64,000 nt of DNA from Buxus sempervirens (taxonomy: Eukaryota > Streptophyta > Magnoliopsida > Buxales > Buxaceae). How positions within the stretch are numbered: the first letter of the stretch is position 1; each line of letters begins with the position of its first letter. Location of the stretch: assembly GCA_947561395.2 (NCBI GenBank), contig OX387194.1, forward strand, positions 29,088,036-29,152,035. Reading direction: 5' to 3'. The notes beneath the pieces were generated by a model. That model did not search any database and was not told the DNA's origin. It was given only the letters and a program-made list of their open reading frames with translations. Positions 21,186 through 34,468 of the stretch are shown piece after piece. The translations under genes were made by a program, and so were the position numbers.

Positions 21186-21447
21186 GGTGACCTTTTTCTT
21201 GTTTCTTTCTTTTCTTTTATTCTTTTATTCTTTTGCCTTCTTTCTGCCAATATTGCCCCTAGTGCCTGTTACGGTTTTCACTAGGACCGGCTTATTTATT
21301 TCATCATTGCCCTTTCAACATCTCGGGCTTGAAGAAATACACCCAGATCACCGAGGACTTGACCAATAGGACGAAATGAAGGCTGGGTTGAGTTTATGAA
21401 AGAAGGTTATTATCGGCTCAAAATTTCGACATCTTGAAAATGGGACA

Positions 21448-21595
21448 ACTGGGCTTACAGTCATAATGGATGCGACCCCCCATTCCCAATATTGGCCTTT
21501 TTTCCTTTTCTTTGTATTTGGCCTTTCTTTGCTATTTTCCTTTTTGTGTGTTTTTTTCCATTAACCCTGCCCCAGTCGCGACTGTAAGCTCCAGT
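21448..21595. other. conserved long-range stem in T2 convergent spacer
   Basis: ACTGGGCTTACAGTC (21448-21462) pairs with GACTGTAAGCTCCAGT (21580-21595), with a single bulged T. It is the equivalent of 1341-1520 in T1; one pair changes from A-T to G-C. Confidence 0.55.
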
Positions 21596-21703
21596 TTGGG
21601 TTCTTTAAAACACGAACAGGCTCAACTTGGTTTAATCTAGGGATATTAAAATTTGTGAGGGATGAAGAAAAATGGCCTCGGATCATTTCTTTGTGATATT
21701 CCT

Positions 21704-24595
21704 TCAAGGGAAATATTGTTTGACCGCATCGGAGTTGATTGGCTCAGGAAAATCTGTCCCATCCATTTCTGTTAATATAAGAGCGCCTCCTGACAAGACC
21801 TTCTTTACTACATAAGGTCCCTCCCAATTTGGCTTAAACTTTCCGTGAGGGTCCTCCAGAAATGGCAATATCTTCTTTAAAACTAAATTACCCACTTGGA
21901 AAGCTCTGGGCTTCACTTTCTTGTTGTAGGCTCTGGCCATTCTCCTCTGATACAGTTGACCGTGGCAAAGCGCATTCAACCGCTTTTCTTCTATCAAATT
22001 GAGTTGCTCATATCTAGACTGAACCCATTCAGCCTCTTCAAGCTCTGTTTCCATAAGCACTCTCAATGAAGGGATTTCTACTTCAACAGGTAAGACTGCC
22101 TCCGTTCCATAAACCAAGGAATACGGTGTTGCCCCAGTAGAAGTTCGGATCGAGGTTCTGTAAGCATGGAGAGCAAATGGTAACATCTCGTGCCAATCTC
22201 TATAGCTTACTACCATCTTTTGGATTATTTTCTTTATGTTCTTATTTGCCGCTTCCATTGCTCCATTCATCTTTGGCCTGTAAGGGGCTGACTTGTGATG
22301 AGTTATCTGGAACTGCTCACACATCTTCTTCATATCCTTGTTCTTAATATTTGAAGCATTGTCTGAAACTATGGCTTTTGGCAACCCATAACGACAAATT
22401 ATGTTGTGCTTCAAGAACTTAAGAACGTGATTCCCTGTGATATTTGCATACGAAGCAGCTTCAACCCACTTTGTGAAATAATCAATTGCCACTAGAATGA
22501 ACCGGTGTCCATTTGACGCTTTAGGGGAAATCATCCCAATGACATCAATACCCCACATAGAGAAAGGCCATGGAGAGGTCATGCTGTGCAGCTCACTTGG
22601 TGGTGCATGCTTATTGTCAGCGTATACTTGGCACAAATGGCATCTCTTAACATGTAGGCAACAATCGTGCTCCATTGTAGACCAATAATATCCCAATCGC
22701 AATATTTTCCTTGCGAGCATGTGTCCATTCATGTGCGGTCCACAGACTCCCCCGTGCACTGTTTCAATCAACCTTTCTGCTTCAACCTTGGTGACGCATC
22801 TGAGTAGAACATTATTGTAAGATCTCTTGTATAACTGCCCACCACTTAGAAGGAACTGTCCTGCTAACCTCTGGATTGTTCTTTTTTCAGTGGGACTAGC
22901 GCTTTCCGGAAAATTTCGATTATCCAAGAAATTCTTGATATCTTGGAACCGTGGTATTTCTGTTTCTTGTGCTCCTTCTAAAACAAGACAGTAAGCTGGC
23001 TCGTCTCTGACTTCAATTTCAAGCGGTTGTATGTCCACCCCTTCTGGAATACTAACCATCGAAGCCAATGTTGCCAAGGCATCCGCAAACTGATTCTTAG
23101 CCCTTGGCATATAGCTAAAAGAAATTCGAGTAAATTTGGTACTCATTTCTTCCAAATATTGGTGATATGGGATCAATTTATGATCTTTGGTTTTCCATTC
23201 CCCAGTTGTTTGGAAGATGATAAGACTCGAATCCCCATATACGTCAAGTTCTTGAACATCATGATCTAGAGCAGCTTGTAATCCGATTATACATGCCTCA
23301 TACTCTGCTATGTTGTTCGTGCACTGAAACCTCAATTTCACTGCGATTGGGATATGTGAACCATCTGGCTTTACTAATACTGCGCCGATCCCATTTCCAT
23401 TCATATTTGTAGCCCCATCAAAGAACATCTGCCAGGAGTCTTCACTTTCTTCCTCTTCAGCAAATAAGATAGCCTCATCAGGGAAATTCGTCTTAAGAGG
23501 TTGATAATCTGGTAATGGATGCTCAGCTAGATGATCAGCAATTTCCTGACCTTTAATTGCTTTCTGAGTGACATATGTCAAGTCGAATTCTGAAAGCAAA
23601 AGTTGCCACTTCACTGTTCTACCAGTTAAAGCCGGCTTTTCGAACAGATATTTCAATGGATCCATCCTGGAAATCAACAAAGTTGAATAGCTTAAGAAAT
23701 AGTGCCTAAGCCTCTGAGTTGCCCAGACCAAAGCGCAACAAGTATTTTCCAAAGGCGAATATCTTGACTCATAATCTGTGAACTTCTTGCTCAAATAGTA
23801 GATAGCCTTTTCTTTTCTGCCTGTTTCATCATGCTGCCCCAATACACATCCCATTGATGTTTCTAAAACTGATAGATACAGAATCAATGGTTTTCCTGGA
23901 GTTGGCGGTACTAGAACAGGAGGATTTAACAGATAATCCTTTATTTTGTCGAATGCTTGTTGGCAATCCTCATTCCATATAGTTGGGTTATTCTTCCTTA
24001 GAAGTTTAAAGATCGGCTCGCAAATAGCAGTGAGTTGTGCTATGAACCGGCTGATATACTGAATTCTTCCCAGAAAGCCCCTAACTTCCTTTTCAGTCTT
24101 AGGAGATGGCATCTCAATGATTGCCTTGGCTTTAGACGGGTCTATCTCAATCCCTCTTCTGCTTACAATGAATCCCAATAATTTCCCTGATGTGGCTCCA
24201 AAGACACACTTTGCTGGATTAAGCCTTAAGCTGTACTTCCTTAGACGGTCAAATACCCTCTTTAGATTGATCAAGTGGTCTTCCTCTTCACATGATTTGG
24301 CGATCATATCATCCACATAGACCTCCATTTCTTTGTGGATCATATCATGGAAAAGGGCCGTCATGGCTCGCTGATATGTTGCCCCGGCATTCTTCAATCC
24401 GAAAGGCATGACCGTGTAGTGGAAGGTTCCCCAAGGAGTAATGAAAGCGGTTTTCTCTTGATCCTCCTTTGCCATTTTGATTTGGTTATATCCGGAAAAG
24501 CCGTCCATAAAAGAGAACAAGCCGTGCACTGCCGTATTATCAACCAAGATGTCGATGTGTGGCAATGGAAAGTCATCCTTCGGGCTCGCCTTGTT
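21704..24595 (-). pseudogene. T2 reverse transcriptase C-part, RNase H, second RNase H, integrase
   Basis: The longest intact stretch of T2 pol (953 codons from 24565). Reverse transcriptase continues with FMDGFSGYNQIK and YVDD at residues 83-86. It is followed by a Ty3-type RNase H, the second RNase H (WQMFFDGATN, NNIAEYEA, YGDSS, FADAL), and integrase with the VHGG...PHM and CHLCQ zinc ligands and the D, D, E residues in GIDVIG, VSDNAS and GAMEAANK. It ends QYFP-stop at 21704. No stop or frameshift inside. The TAG at 24596 just upstream (TTG in T1) separates it from the rest of RT. Confidence 0.93.
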
Positions 24596-26718
24596 CTAGT
24601 CTCTGTAATCCACACACATCCTGACTTTTCCATCCTTCTTTGGAACTGGGACTATATTGGCTAGCCAATCAGGGTATGTGGACACCGCCAAAAACCCGAC
24701 TTGAAATTGCTTTACCACTTCATCTTTGACTTTCAAAGTCCATTCTGGTTTCAACCTTCTCAATTTCTGCTTAATAGGCTTTACTCCTGGCAGGATTGGC
24801 AGCCTGTGTACAACCATGTCTGTATCCAACCCTGGCATATCCCGATAAGACCATGCGAACACGTCCTTGTAATCGGCCAAGAATTGGGACATTTCCTTCC
24901 GCTGCATTTCAGACAAGCATGCACCAATCTTTACAAATTTTGGGTCCTCTTCAGTTCCCAGGTTTATGGAAATGGTTTCTTCAATATTAGGTTGAATACC
25001 CTTTTCGTGACGTTCCAATTGATATGATATTTCTCTTGGAAGATCATCGTCTTCGGCCTCGGTCTCCTCTTCGATCCCCATTAGGTCGAAGTCGAGCTCG
25101 AGGTCGAAGTCGTATTCAACTTGCTCTAATTCAGTCTGTATATATGGCTCATAAGCAGTCTGGACCATTTTGAAAGCTTTAGATTTTCTAGAAAAAATTG
25201 AAAAATCTTTTTGGGTTTTTTGAGAACCTTCTAAAGAGGCTTTTCCTGAAGATGAAGGTTCATTAAAACCTTCAGGAAATGGGCAATCCACTAATGGAGT
25301 TTTTTTTTGGAGGCCGCAGCTGATTGCCAACCATATGCAGCCTCAAACGTCAAAGGGATCTCTTCCCAATTTTTCAGTACAAAGCCCTCTGGAACAGGTG
25401 GTATATCCTCAAACTCTTGATCCGACACCATCATTACCGGATTTGAAAAACTGCCCTTTTCTGCTTCAGGGCTGAGTTCAGAGGTGACTTCATCAGGAAT
25501 CTTGATTGAGGCCCAATCAATAAAAGGAGCCTCTTTTTCTGCTTTTTCTCTTCCTTCATCCTCTGCCATTGCAAAGAATGCCCCTATCTCTTCAGTGAAA
25601 TCCTGCTGCTCTTGTGGCAGTGGCTCAGGCTCACCCGTGGCTTTGGGCGCCAAAGTGGGTGAGAGGGGGATAAAAGGTTGAAGGATTGAGGTAAAAGGTT
25701 TTCTGAAAGGGTTGTCGTTAAAATACGAAGGCTTGGAGGAATCTGTAGGAGGAGCCAATTGAATGGTATGAGAGGGCTTCGGGAAAGTTTCCCTTAAATG
25801 AGGGAACTTTCCTTGATTCTTTTCCCTCTCATTACCATTTTCTTTCTGTGGTCCCCTCTTCCATCTTCTCATTTTCATCCCCAGTCCTACTCGTAGGACC
25901 AGCCTCTGTGCCTCTATGGGCGTCACCCTTCCTTGCAGGTTAATACCCAACCCCTTTCCTGGATGGAAATTGCAATCTTTTAAGACCTTCTCCACCATCT
26001 TGTTGGTGCATGTCAACTTCTCATTCTTTTTTAGACACCTCCCAGGTATGAAGTTGACTGTTTCAAACTGAAAAGAGTGAAAGGCAATTTTGTCTGCGGT
26101 TAATTCCACATTAATAAAAGGTACATCCGGTGATATGACGGGAGGGACTAGGTTCTCGGCTAGGACCGTTATCACCCTTTGGCCTCTTATAAATTTTACT
26201 CTTTGATGAAGAGTGGAGGGTATAGCCCTAGCTGAGTGGATCCACGGCCTTCCCAGAAGTAGATTGAAGGCAGCAGGAATATCTATCACTTCGAATGTGA
26301 TATTAAAGATATTCGGTCCGATGGTAATCGGCAGTTCAATCTCTCCCAGGGAATGCGTTTTGGAGCTATCGAAAGCTCTCACTATCCTCCCGTTCTGTTT
26401 TATCTTAGATTGGTCCAGACCAAGCCTCACAAATGTTACCAAGGGACAGACGTTTAAGGCTGACCCATTGTCAATTAGGACCCTGGCTATCATGCTACCC
26501 TTACAAAGCACAGTGATGTGCAAAGGGTCCATGTGATAACATCCGCCAGGGCTTATCTCGCTTTCTGAAAAACTTATTACATTGTGAGATAAAATCTGGC
26601 CGATCATCGTGCCGAGCTGGTCTGGCTCAATTGTTTTGGGCACGTGGGCGCTCTGGAGTACTTTCATTAATGAGTCCCTATGCTTTTCTGAATTAAGCAA
26701 TAATCCCAGTATTGATAT
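24596..26718 (-). pseudogene. T2 aspartic protease, G-patch and RT N-terminal part
   Basis: From the Met codon at 26700: protease with DNGS at residues 77-80 and LLLGRPW at 147-153, then a G-patch at about 234-275 (HPGKGLG). The frame breaks near 25300-25315 in a run of A (nine where T1 has ten), a one-base slippage deletion. It continues from 25330 as an acidic linker and the RT N-terminus (RMCVDYRD) up to the TAG at 24596. In T1 the same region is one open frame, which identifies the lesion. Confidence 0.9.
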
Positions 26719-29119
26719 CTAGGCAGGGACCTTGGTTAATTGGTCGACAATATTGAATTCACTCTTTTTCAGTATCTTTAGGAGGTCCTCTGCCTCCTTA
26801 CTGTCGACCTGAGGGGTGTCTTCCCCTATTTTGGCCTTCCCCTTCTGGACTTGCTCTGCCTCTTTCTTTTCTTGTTCTTTTCCTTCCACACACCTCCCTG
26901 ATCTTGTCATGAGGTTTACCTCCTCCTGACCCTGATTCCTGGCCACTGGGATAGTGGTCGTATAACCCTCGCTGTAATTCCAAGGTACAGCAGTTTCTGA
27001 ATAGGAAGGTTTTGGGACGTTAAATACCAAGGGTTGAAGATGAGACCTTGGTGCAGGAGTTGATGTGGGAATAAGGTTAGAAGAAGGCACCTCAATAACC
27101 AGAGGCGAAGATTGCCTGGGTTCCCTGGGTTGAGAGGATTTTAAGGTCTGAGAGGAAACAGATGTAATTGATGCGGTGGTGGGGTCATAATTAATGACCA
27201 AAGATGGTTTGGATGATGGAGTAGGTGGGGAAGCAACAGCCTGGTTGCAATTAATAATGAGAGGGGGTTTGGTCACATTAAGCTGGGCCATGAGAGAAGC
27301 GGCCCGGTTTAAAGAGGCATTAATGTCCTCTGCAGTCTTGCCATTTCCATTATTTCCGGAAATGACATTGATTTGTTCCCCTATCTCTTCCTGGTCAAAA
27401 TAGACCCTAACGGACGTCCCTATTGGCGCAATTAACTGCGAGGGATAAAACGTCCTAGGTCTAGAAGAGATGGTCCCTACAAAATTGGAAGGACCAGCCC
27501 CATTATGCTGGGGCAGAGGATTCTGACCAATGTCAGTCCTGGCGGGAGAGGGTGCAGCCGTGTTAAACAACAGGGTTCCCTGATCGATCAAATCCTGGAT
27601 GGCATGTTTTAATGGCCAACACCTGTCTGTAGGGTGTCCTGGTGCACCCATATGGTATTCACAGGTGGTGGAGGGATCGAAATTCTTTCCCTTTGAAGCA
27701 TTTGGATTTGGTTCTTTCAGGGTGACATACCCCGCGTTTAACAAAGATGGCAATAGCTTAGATGGAGTCATAGGAAGAGGGGAAAGGACCCTGCTCCTTC
27801 TGGACGCCATCCAAGCGTCTCTCTCCTCTTTTGAGAATACCCTTTTTTGGTTGGGCATTGCTGCCTGAGGAACATTAATGTTGAGAGGGTTTTGATAGGT
27901 CGATTGTGGCTGCACTGGACTGGGTGGAGGTGCAGCAATATTGATCTGGATGGATTTTTGTGGTGGTTGGGGTTGTACCATGTTTACTTCCCCTTCTTTC
28001 TTTCCTCCATTCCTTCTTGCCCCATTTTTTTGCTTCTGGGCAGAAGGATCAGAAGTGGGTTCCTGCTGACGAGCCGAGACAGTGTGGTCATAAATTCGCC
28101 CGGATCTGATTCCATCCTCGATCCGGTCTGCAACTTGCACTAGAACGGCAAAACTGGTGGTAATCTGACCCACCAAGTGATTGTAAAATGGCTGCCCCAG
28201 TGTGCCAATGAAGGTGGTAACCATTTCTGGTTCCATCATGGGAGGCCTAACTTGAGAGGCGGCTTCCCTCCACCTTTTGGCATATTGCCTGACTGTCTCT
28301 TCTCTTCCCTTGTTCATCTTCATCATATCGTACCTATCTGGCACGATGTCCGCATTGAATCTGTATTGAGCTAGGAAAGCGTCAGCCAGATATTTCCACC
28401 TTCTGATTCTGCCGTGGTCCACTGTCGCGAACCACCTCAAAGCTGCCCCTGTCAGGCTTCTCTGGAACAGTTGGATCAAAATGCCGTCATCCCGGCCGAA
28501 CTGGCATAATGCCCCGCAGTAGAGCTTCAGATGGCTCATTGGGCACCCTGTGCCGTCATACTTCTCAAAGTCCGGGCACTTAAATTTGGCCGGTAAGCAT
28601 GCGTCGGGGTATAGGCAGAGATCTTGAAAGTTGGTACCTCCCAACGTGTTGATCCCCCTCACTTCTTTCAGTTCCTCTTGAATGGACTCCAGCTTGTCCA
28701 AAAATTTTCTCTCGACCTCTACTCTCAGTCTCTCCTTCTCTTTCTCCTTTTCCCTCTCATATTCAGATTCCTCCTCCCGGATCAGGATAGGCTCGGGGTT
28801 TGGCTGAGAGAGTTCAGGTTGAGGTGGGATAGGTTAGACTGGTGGTGGAAGTTCAGTCTGTGGTGGAGCTTGTGGTGGTGCATTGTGGGATGATGAAGCT
28901 TGGTGAACCTGAGCCTGTGCCTGTTGCTCCTGCACCTGAGCCTGAGCGGCTTGGTTGGCCAGCAAATTTTCCAATAGTTTGGTCATCCCTGCGACTTGCT
29001 CTTGCTGTTGAGCAAAGGCCTCAGCCGAAACAGTAGATTGTTCTTCAGCAAGGTTCATGGTGGCAGCTTTTAATCTCTGAGACCGTCGGGGAGCAATGGT
29101 TGCAGTAAGAACTTAGTAC
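26719..29119 (-). pseudogene. T2 gag
   Basis: Starts at ATG 29058. A Q-rich segment is interrupted by TAA at 28834-28836 (CAA in T1). The rest runs 28701-26719: gag fold (LYCGALCQFG, LRWF, QYRFN), a zinc finger of C-X2-H-X5-H-X4-C spacing, and a Pro/Ser-rich tail. At 26719 a TAG replaces the CAG of T1. In-frame codons upstream of the ATG also resemble T1, up to a probable 3' splice site at 29120, so the protein may begin in an upstream exon. Confidence 0.87.
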
Positions 29120-29634
29120 CTTAGTAAAAGAAAAAGACAAAAGAGAAAAATGTTAGTACCCCCCTAAATCAATTTTAGACACCTATGCATGCATGCATGT
29201 AGGCTTTGTGAACATGAGTTTGGGGTTTTCTTTGCATCCATATTTTTTGATTTTTGTATTTATGGTTAAAATAACCTTATTAAGACGAGGTGATTGATAC
29301 GAAAAAGATCAAACCTCAGAAATTTTGTTGGAGTATTCTAGAGCCTCCAACATGTCCCACAGAAATGATATGGCTATAGTAAAAGCCAATAGTCAAATCA
29401 AGCATTGGAATTACACAAGCTTCCAAGGGCTTACGACTTGGTTGGTGCGAAAAAGACCTACCAATATTGGAAAATTCTAGGGCTTCCAACACATCCCACA
29501 AAATGAGACGTCCAAAGTAAAAGTCCTTAGACAAACTCGAGACTTGGAATTACGCAAGCTTCCAAGGGCTTATGCTTTGGAATTAAGGCTTCCACAACCT
29601 CCCGAAATTACGCAGGCTTTCAGGGGCCTATGAT

Positions 29635-30026
29635 TTTCTAAATTCAGGCTTTAGAAAGCCTATGAAGATTTTGAAAATTTCTGGAATTTCAGGCTTCCAG
29701 GGTCCTATGAGTTTCTAAATTCAGGCTTTAGAAGGCCTATGAAGATTTTGAAAAATTCTGGAATTTCAGGCTTCCAGGGTCCTATGAGTTTCTAAATTCA
29801 GGCTTTAGAAGGCCTATGAAGATTTTGAAAAATTCTGGAATTTCAGGCTTCCAGAGTCCTATGAGTTTCTAAATTCAGGCTTTAGAAGGCCTATGAAGAT
29901 TTTGGAAAAAATCTGGAATTTCAGGCTTCCAGGAGTCCTATGAGTTTCTAAATTCAGGCTTTAGAAGGCCTATGAAGATTTTGGAAAAAATCTGGAATTT
30001 CAGGCTTCCAGGGATCCTATGAGTTG
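29635..30026. repeat. 77-bp tandem repeat, five units, in T2 leader
   Basis: Units begin at 29635, 29712, 29789, 29866 (77-bp steps) and 29945 (79 bp). Each holds TTTCTAAATTCAGGCTTTAG, an AGGCCTATGAAGATTTT stretch and GGAATTTCAGGCTTCCAG. Units are nearly identical, so the array is recent. The motif AGGCTTTCAG also occurs in the T1 repeats, hinting at a shared seed that expanded independently. Confidence 0.93.
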
Positions 30027-30752
30027 ATTTTCTGAAATTCCAAGGCTTTCAGATGCCTAAAATATTTTTGATTTCCAGCCTTAGGTGTTTTGAGTTAAAA
30101 AGAGACTCAATTTGTCTTTAAGGTGGTGATTTATTTGAAATTTTCTTTCATTGGATCTTTAAATGATCACTTGCTTGGACTTCAGAGGTTTCCAAGTGAC
30201 CCAATGAGTTGAAATCTTAAAAGTTTGAACACTTTATGATTAAAGATTTCTTATTTTTGGTTGGAATTTGTTCCATTTCAAAAGAGTTGAGCTTCTTTTC
30301 CTTTTACTCTTGGTTTAGATCCCACTTTAGGCTTAAAACATGCTTTGGAAGCTTATTGTGATTTTCAAGTTCAATTCTTGAAGTTGAAGTATGATTAGGT
30401 TGGTTATTTGAACCAATTTTCTTTTAATCATTTACTTCACTTAAGATGGGTTAAGTGTTCAAATTAGGTAAAAAGAGCCTAACATGAGCTTAAACCCCAA
30501 AATTTGGTGCTTGACCTGATTTTTGGTTTGAGCCAACTTTTATTTTATCATTTTTACCTTTGAGTTGGATTAATTTGCTCAATTTAGGTGAATATGTTCA
30601 AAATGACCTTAATCTCTTGATTTGGGTGGATTTGGAATGGTTTAAATGCCATTTATCTTATTTGGAGCCCCTGCACACTTGCTTATATGACTTAGGGATG
30701 AAAGGACCCAGAAATGTTTAATTAGCAAGGCCAGAATGGGATTTCGGCTTAA

Positions 30753-30839
30753 AACCGCACACTCAGGACGGTTTGGCACAAACCGTATGATACATGCGGT
30801 TGCAGCGAAAATGCAGACAACCGCATACTCAGGACGGTT
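30753..30839. repeat. palindrome cluster in T2 leader
   Basis: Three 21-bp units at 30753, 30781 (28 bp later, inverted) and 30819. The first and third differ by one base in the core (ACTCAGGA shared) and are among the best matches to the family consensus. Confidence 0.8.
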
Positions 30840-31755
30840 TCAAGCCGAAAATGAGATTTTCGATTTGTTTCTTTTTCCAATTGGTTTTATTAGCTTAGTT
30901 AAATGCCCAAACACATTGTTCACCACTGGGTGGCTTCCAGACTGCCCCAAATTGGGCACATGACACATCAAATGGCATTAAAGGCCCGCTTAACCCTTGA
31001 ATTTCATGAGATTGCATGGGGATACCAAAAATATGCACAAACAGATTTCTTATGATAAAAGAAACATGTTACAATACAAATTGGCCTTCAAGGGCATGAA
31101 TCAAAATAAAATTACAATTTTATCCTCCTTGGGCTTGAGAATGAGAATTTTTAAACTAAAAAGGAAAAGGCCCTTTGTACCAGCAGCTCCAGGGTGTTCT
31201 TCACACACAAATTTCCTGCAAAACAAAGGATTAGTAATATTCATACATATGAGGGCCTAGGCTCCCTCCCCAAAATGGACACCCAATGCATGGATTTTGG
31301 GACTTTTAGGTGCCTCCTATGGACATTTGGGTAGAATGACACCTAAGAAGAGTAAAAACTCTCTCTAAGGGCTACACCAATCCTAGGATAACAACAAATT
31401 CCTGGGAACAACAAAATCCCCACAAATGGCCAACATGAACTTAATACTTACAAAGTAAAGAGGTTACCACAAATAATAGGTTTACATTACCTTGTTACCT
31501 CATGTTTACCTTCCAAATGGTGTCCATATCATGCCTTGGACCACCTGAGCCATGCAAGACGGCCTTCCCTCAATTACAAACCCTTTCCCCATCGCATTTG
31601 GTTTATTTTAGCCAAAAGGGTGTTTCTCCACCTTCGCGTAGGGGTTTTGGGTTTTGGCTTATTGGCAACTTAGAGCTCAAGCCTAGTGTATGACCAGAAT
31701 TCTAGATCCACCATGTCATCACATCATTGGCTCAAAGTCTCTAAGGTGAATGTTT

Positions 31756-31998
31756 TCACTTTCGCTTTCCGAAGTAACGACCTCGGTGCGCCAAGGTACA
31801 CACATTCTTGTTCAACTCCCTATAGGTGATAGGTAGGCTGTGTAAGAAAGAAAAAAAAGTGCACAAGTGCATTTGAAAAGGTGGGTCACATTCAACACAA
31901 CATCCCACCCTTGCCTCTCTTTTTTCGCAGCCATGCAAGCCATACACACCAAGGCATGATATAGAGATCATTCTTGAAGTAAATAAACATGGGAACAT
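31756..31998 (-). CDS. mini-ORF in T2 leader, conserved C-terminus
   Basis: 80 codons, the counterpart of 10905-11150: it ends TYRELN, NVCTLA, RGRYFGKRK and carries HGCEK. Upstream residues are unrelated. No domain and no proof of translation; it may mark a conserved RNA region. Confidence 0.3.
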   Translation of the reverse strand: MFPCLFTSRMISISCLGVYGLHGCEKREARVGCCVECDPPFQMHLCTFFSFLHSLPITYRELNKNVCTLAHRGRYFGKRK

Positions 31999-32418
31999 CC
32001 AAATAAAAAAATGAACCTAGCATGCTTCATCTAAATATGCATTCACACAATCATGTAAACATGGAGGCATGTTACCATATCATACAACAAATAGCATTCA
32101 ATTATGGTGAGCATGCTTGACATATTCAAAACAGCTCTCAAAAATCATATCACATGCTCATGACACTAAAGTCCTAATCAAAACATGCTTGTCATGGAAA
32201 CATAGCAACCTAGCATGGTTTTGACTAACTAGGTCTCCTAACATGGTTTTGAACATAACCCAAGCATAGACATCACATACCCTATTGTCATAGGTCAATA
32301 TTCTCTAAAAACAGATGAATACAAACCAAGCATGCTATTTACAAACAAACAAACAGCAAGCAATCAAAAAGATCAACAAAACATGATCAAGCAATCAAAC
32401 ATGGCTCAATTCCAAAAA

Positions 32419-32436
32419 TCCCCAGCAGAGTCGCCA
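32419..32436 (-). other. primer-binding site of T2 (tRNA-Arg type)
   Basis: Identical 18-mer to that of T1, TGGCGACTCTGCTGGGGA on the minus strand, two bases inside the LTR end. Confidence 0.8.
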
Positions 32437-34258
32437 GTTGTGAGACATGGATTCGTCATCTCGGATGACTTCCGATTATCGTCACGCGGGGATCGATAAA
32501 AATAAGAGTCGCCACCATCCATTTTAGGGTGTGAATGGACACCAAAGGGTTCATAGATGTCAAATAGAGCCAAAGTAGCTCTAATACAAGGAAAATCCAG
32601 AGATTGGGTACGGGGAATTATTTATGAGCGGGGGAAGGTGTTAGGCACCCCCACTCATCCGTCTAAGACGGTTACCATATGCTTGTTCATACTTTAAATC
32701 ATTTGTTAGTAAAATGAACTAAGAGGTGCTTAACAAGCACAATGTGTGTGACCCTTCCACATGAGAAGTCTAATGAACTTAGGCTCTCTTCATGGATCCA
32801 TCACTTCTAAAACTTCATGAGTGAAGTGAAATCAAGATAAAAATGAAGAAAATCCAGCTAAGGCAAATCTGGAGAAATTAGGTCAAAAGAGCTTGAAAGC
32901 TTTGATTAATCATAACTCATTCAATTTAAATCCAAATCAAATGAAACCAAAGCCATTTGAAAACTGGTACATAGTAGAATATACAGTAGAAAATTCAGCT
33001 CAATCCGATTCAAAACAAAAGAGAAATCCACATATGAAATCTGCTGTTATAACTCAGAAAAAGCGTTAAGTAGGCATTTTCAAAGCTCTATTCGTGGAGT
33101 TTGGCTTAATAAAAATCCATAAAAATTGGTATGGAGGAAGTATGTAGTGCCATCTTTCCAAAGAAAAAGACCTCACACCAATCTCTATCCGGATGTGACT
33201 TGTGTGCTCTCTTGAACAGGCCTAGAAGACCACAGATGAGCTCTGGACTATGCCAGCGAGCACCTCTGAGTCAATTGAACACCCAAGGCACAAAACAGAT
33301 TGAAATCTGCTGAAACCAGTTGGAAATAAAAATAGACTTCTCAAAGAAAACTCAGAAACTGGAATCATAGGAAACGGATTAAAACTGAGCAAATAGTGTA
33401 CCATCAAAGCGGCAAGTTCAGCAATCTGGGCTGAACTGTCTTACAAACTTTGAAGAGATGGTGTCAAAAATTGGCTTCATGGAAGTGGACGAAAATTTCC
33501 AGATATTAAATAGGCTTTCCAATCTATCACATGTCTTTGGAATCACTCAAAAATTCATCCGGGGGATGAAGTTATAAGCATTCCAAGACAGGCCACAGAT
33601 CTGCCCCGTTTTGAAGTTTTTGAAGAGGAAACAAGGAAACCAGTGCATGTGTGCATGTGGATTCGACCAAAACCTCAAAAATCAACAAAAAAACCTCTCA
33701 TGAAGTTCTAAAAACTCATTCTAAGGCCAATGATCTCAGATTTTCCATATTTACATGGAAATCCAAGATCTAGCCTATCTTTGCAAAAACAGTGACAAAT
33801 GGGTGTGAAGATGTGGAAAATCACATTTCTATGAGAAAGTTGGAATCCATGGCTGCTGAGAGCATGGATTCACATCTTCTCCAAATACAAAATAAATCAG
33901 AGAAGCATTCATGGGTTCAAAATAACCATATAGCATGCTTTTCATCATTTGAGGGTTCTAAACCTAGAGGATCCATTCCACCTTCCTTTTCCCCAGGCTC
34001 TCTCTTCACGTTTTACGGCTAGAGAGGATTCCCAGGTACTTTGGAAGAGGTTTGGGGTTACAAAAATGCACAAAGGCCTTACACTACAGAAAGGTAGAAG
34101 ATGAGAGGTTGCTGGAATGTAAAGAGGAAACCAGAAATCTAAAGAGAGCTTTACCTTAGGTAGCTTGAGCTTTGAGTAGACAATCCAGCAGAGTTTCTCC
34201 TCTTCTTGCAGAGCTTCTATGCTTCAAATTGTCAGCCATTTGCAAGAGGAGGACCCCT

Positions 34259-34267
34259 CTATTTATA
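34259..34267 (-). promoter_or_regulatory. TATA box of T2 LTR promoter
   Basis: TATAAATAG followed by AGGGGTCC on the minus strand. It is conserved in the 3' LTR (13329-13337) and in the T1 LTR. Confidence 0.75.
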
Positions 34268-34468
34268 GGCCAAGTCAAGGGTAGAAGAGTCCCAAGGGTA
34301 GGCCAAAAAGGCCTTCTAGATTATTCCAATTCTCCTCCAAGGCTTGAATTGGAGTAATTCAGCAAGTTTCGGAGGGTGAAATAGGGAGTTCAAGTCCCTA
34401 AGAGAGAGGTAATATGCGTAAATAAGGCTCAGAGATCAAGCCATTTCACAAATCCCTGAAACAGCCAA

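Larger units (their letters stand above)
20649..21703. other. convergent spacer of T2
   Basis: Between the end of the DUF7745-like gene and the end of integrase, which face each other. It contains palindrome units at 21070, 21098 (28 bp later), 21137 and 21164, hairpin 1 (21258-21285) and the long-range stem (21448-21462 with 21580-21595). The remainder aligns with the T1 spacer, apart from the palindromes, which are not seen in T1 653-1635. No gene. Confidence 0.75.
29120..32418 (-). other. T2 untranslated leader between PBS and gag
   Basis: About 3.3 kb. From gag toward the PBS: pyrimidine tract and AAG acceptor at 29120-29122 (minus strand), degenerate TTGGA...TCTAG...CTTCCAAC repeats (29320-29500), a 77-bp tandem array, diverged AT-rich sequence, palindromes (30753-30839), a block shared with T1 (about 31730-31950) with the conserved mini-ORF, and AT-rich DNA up to the PBS. 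No protein domain found. Confidence 0.75.
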
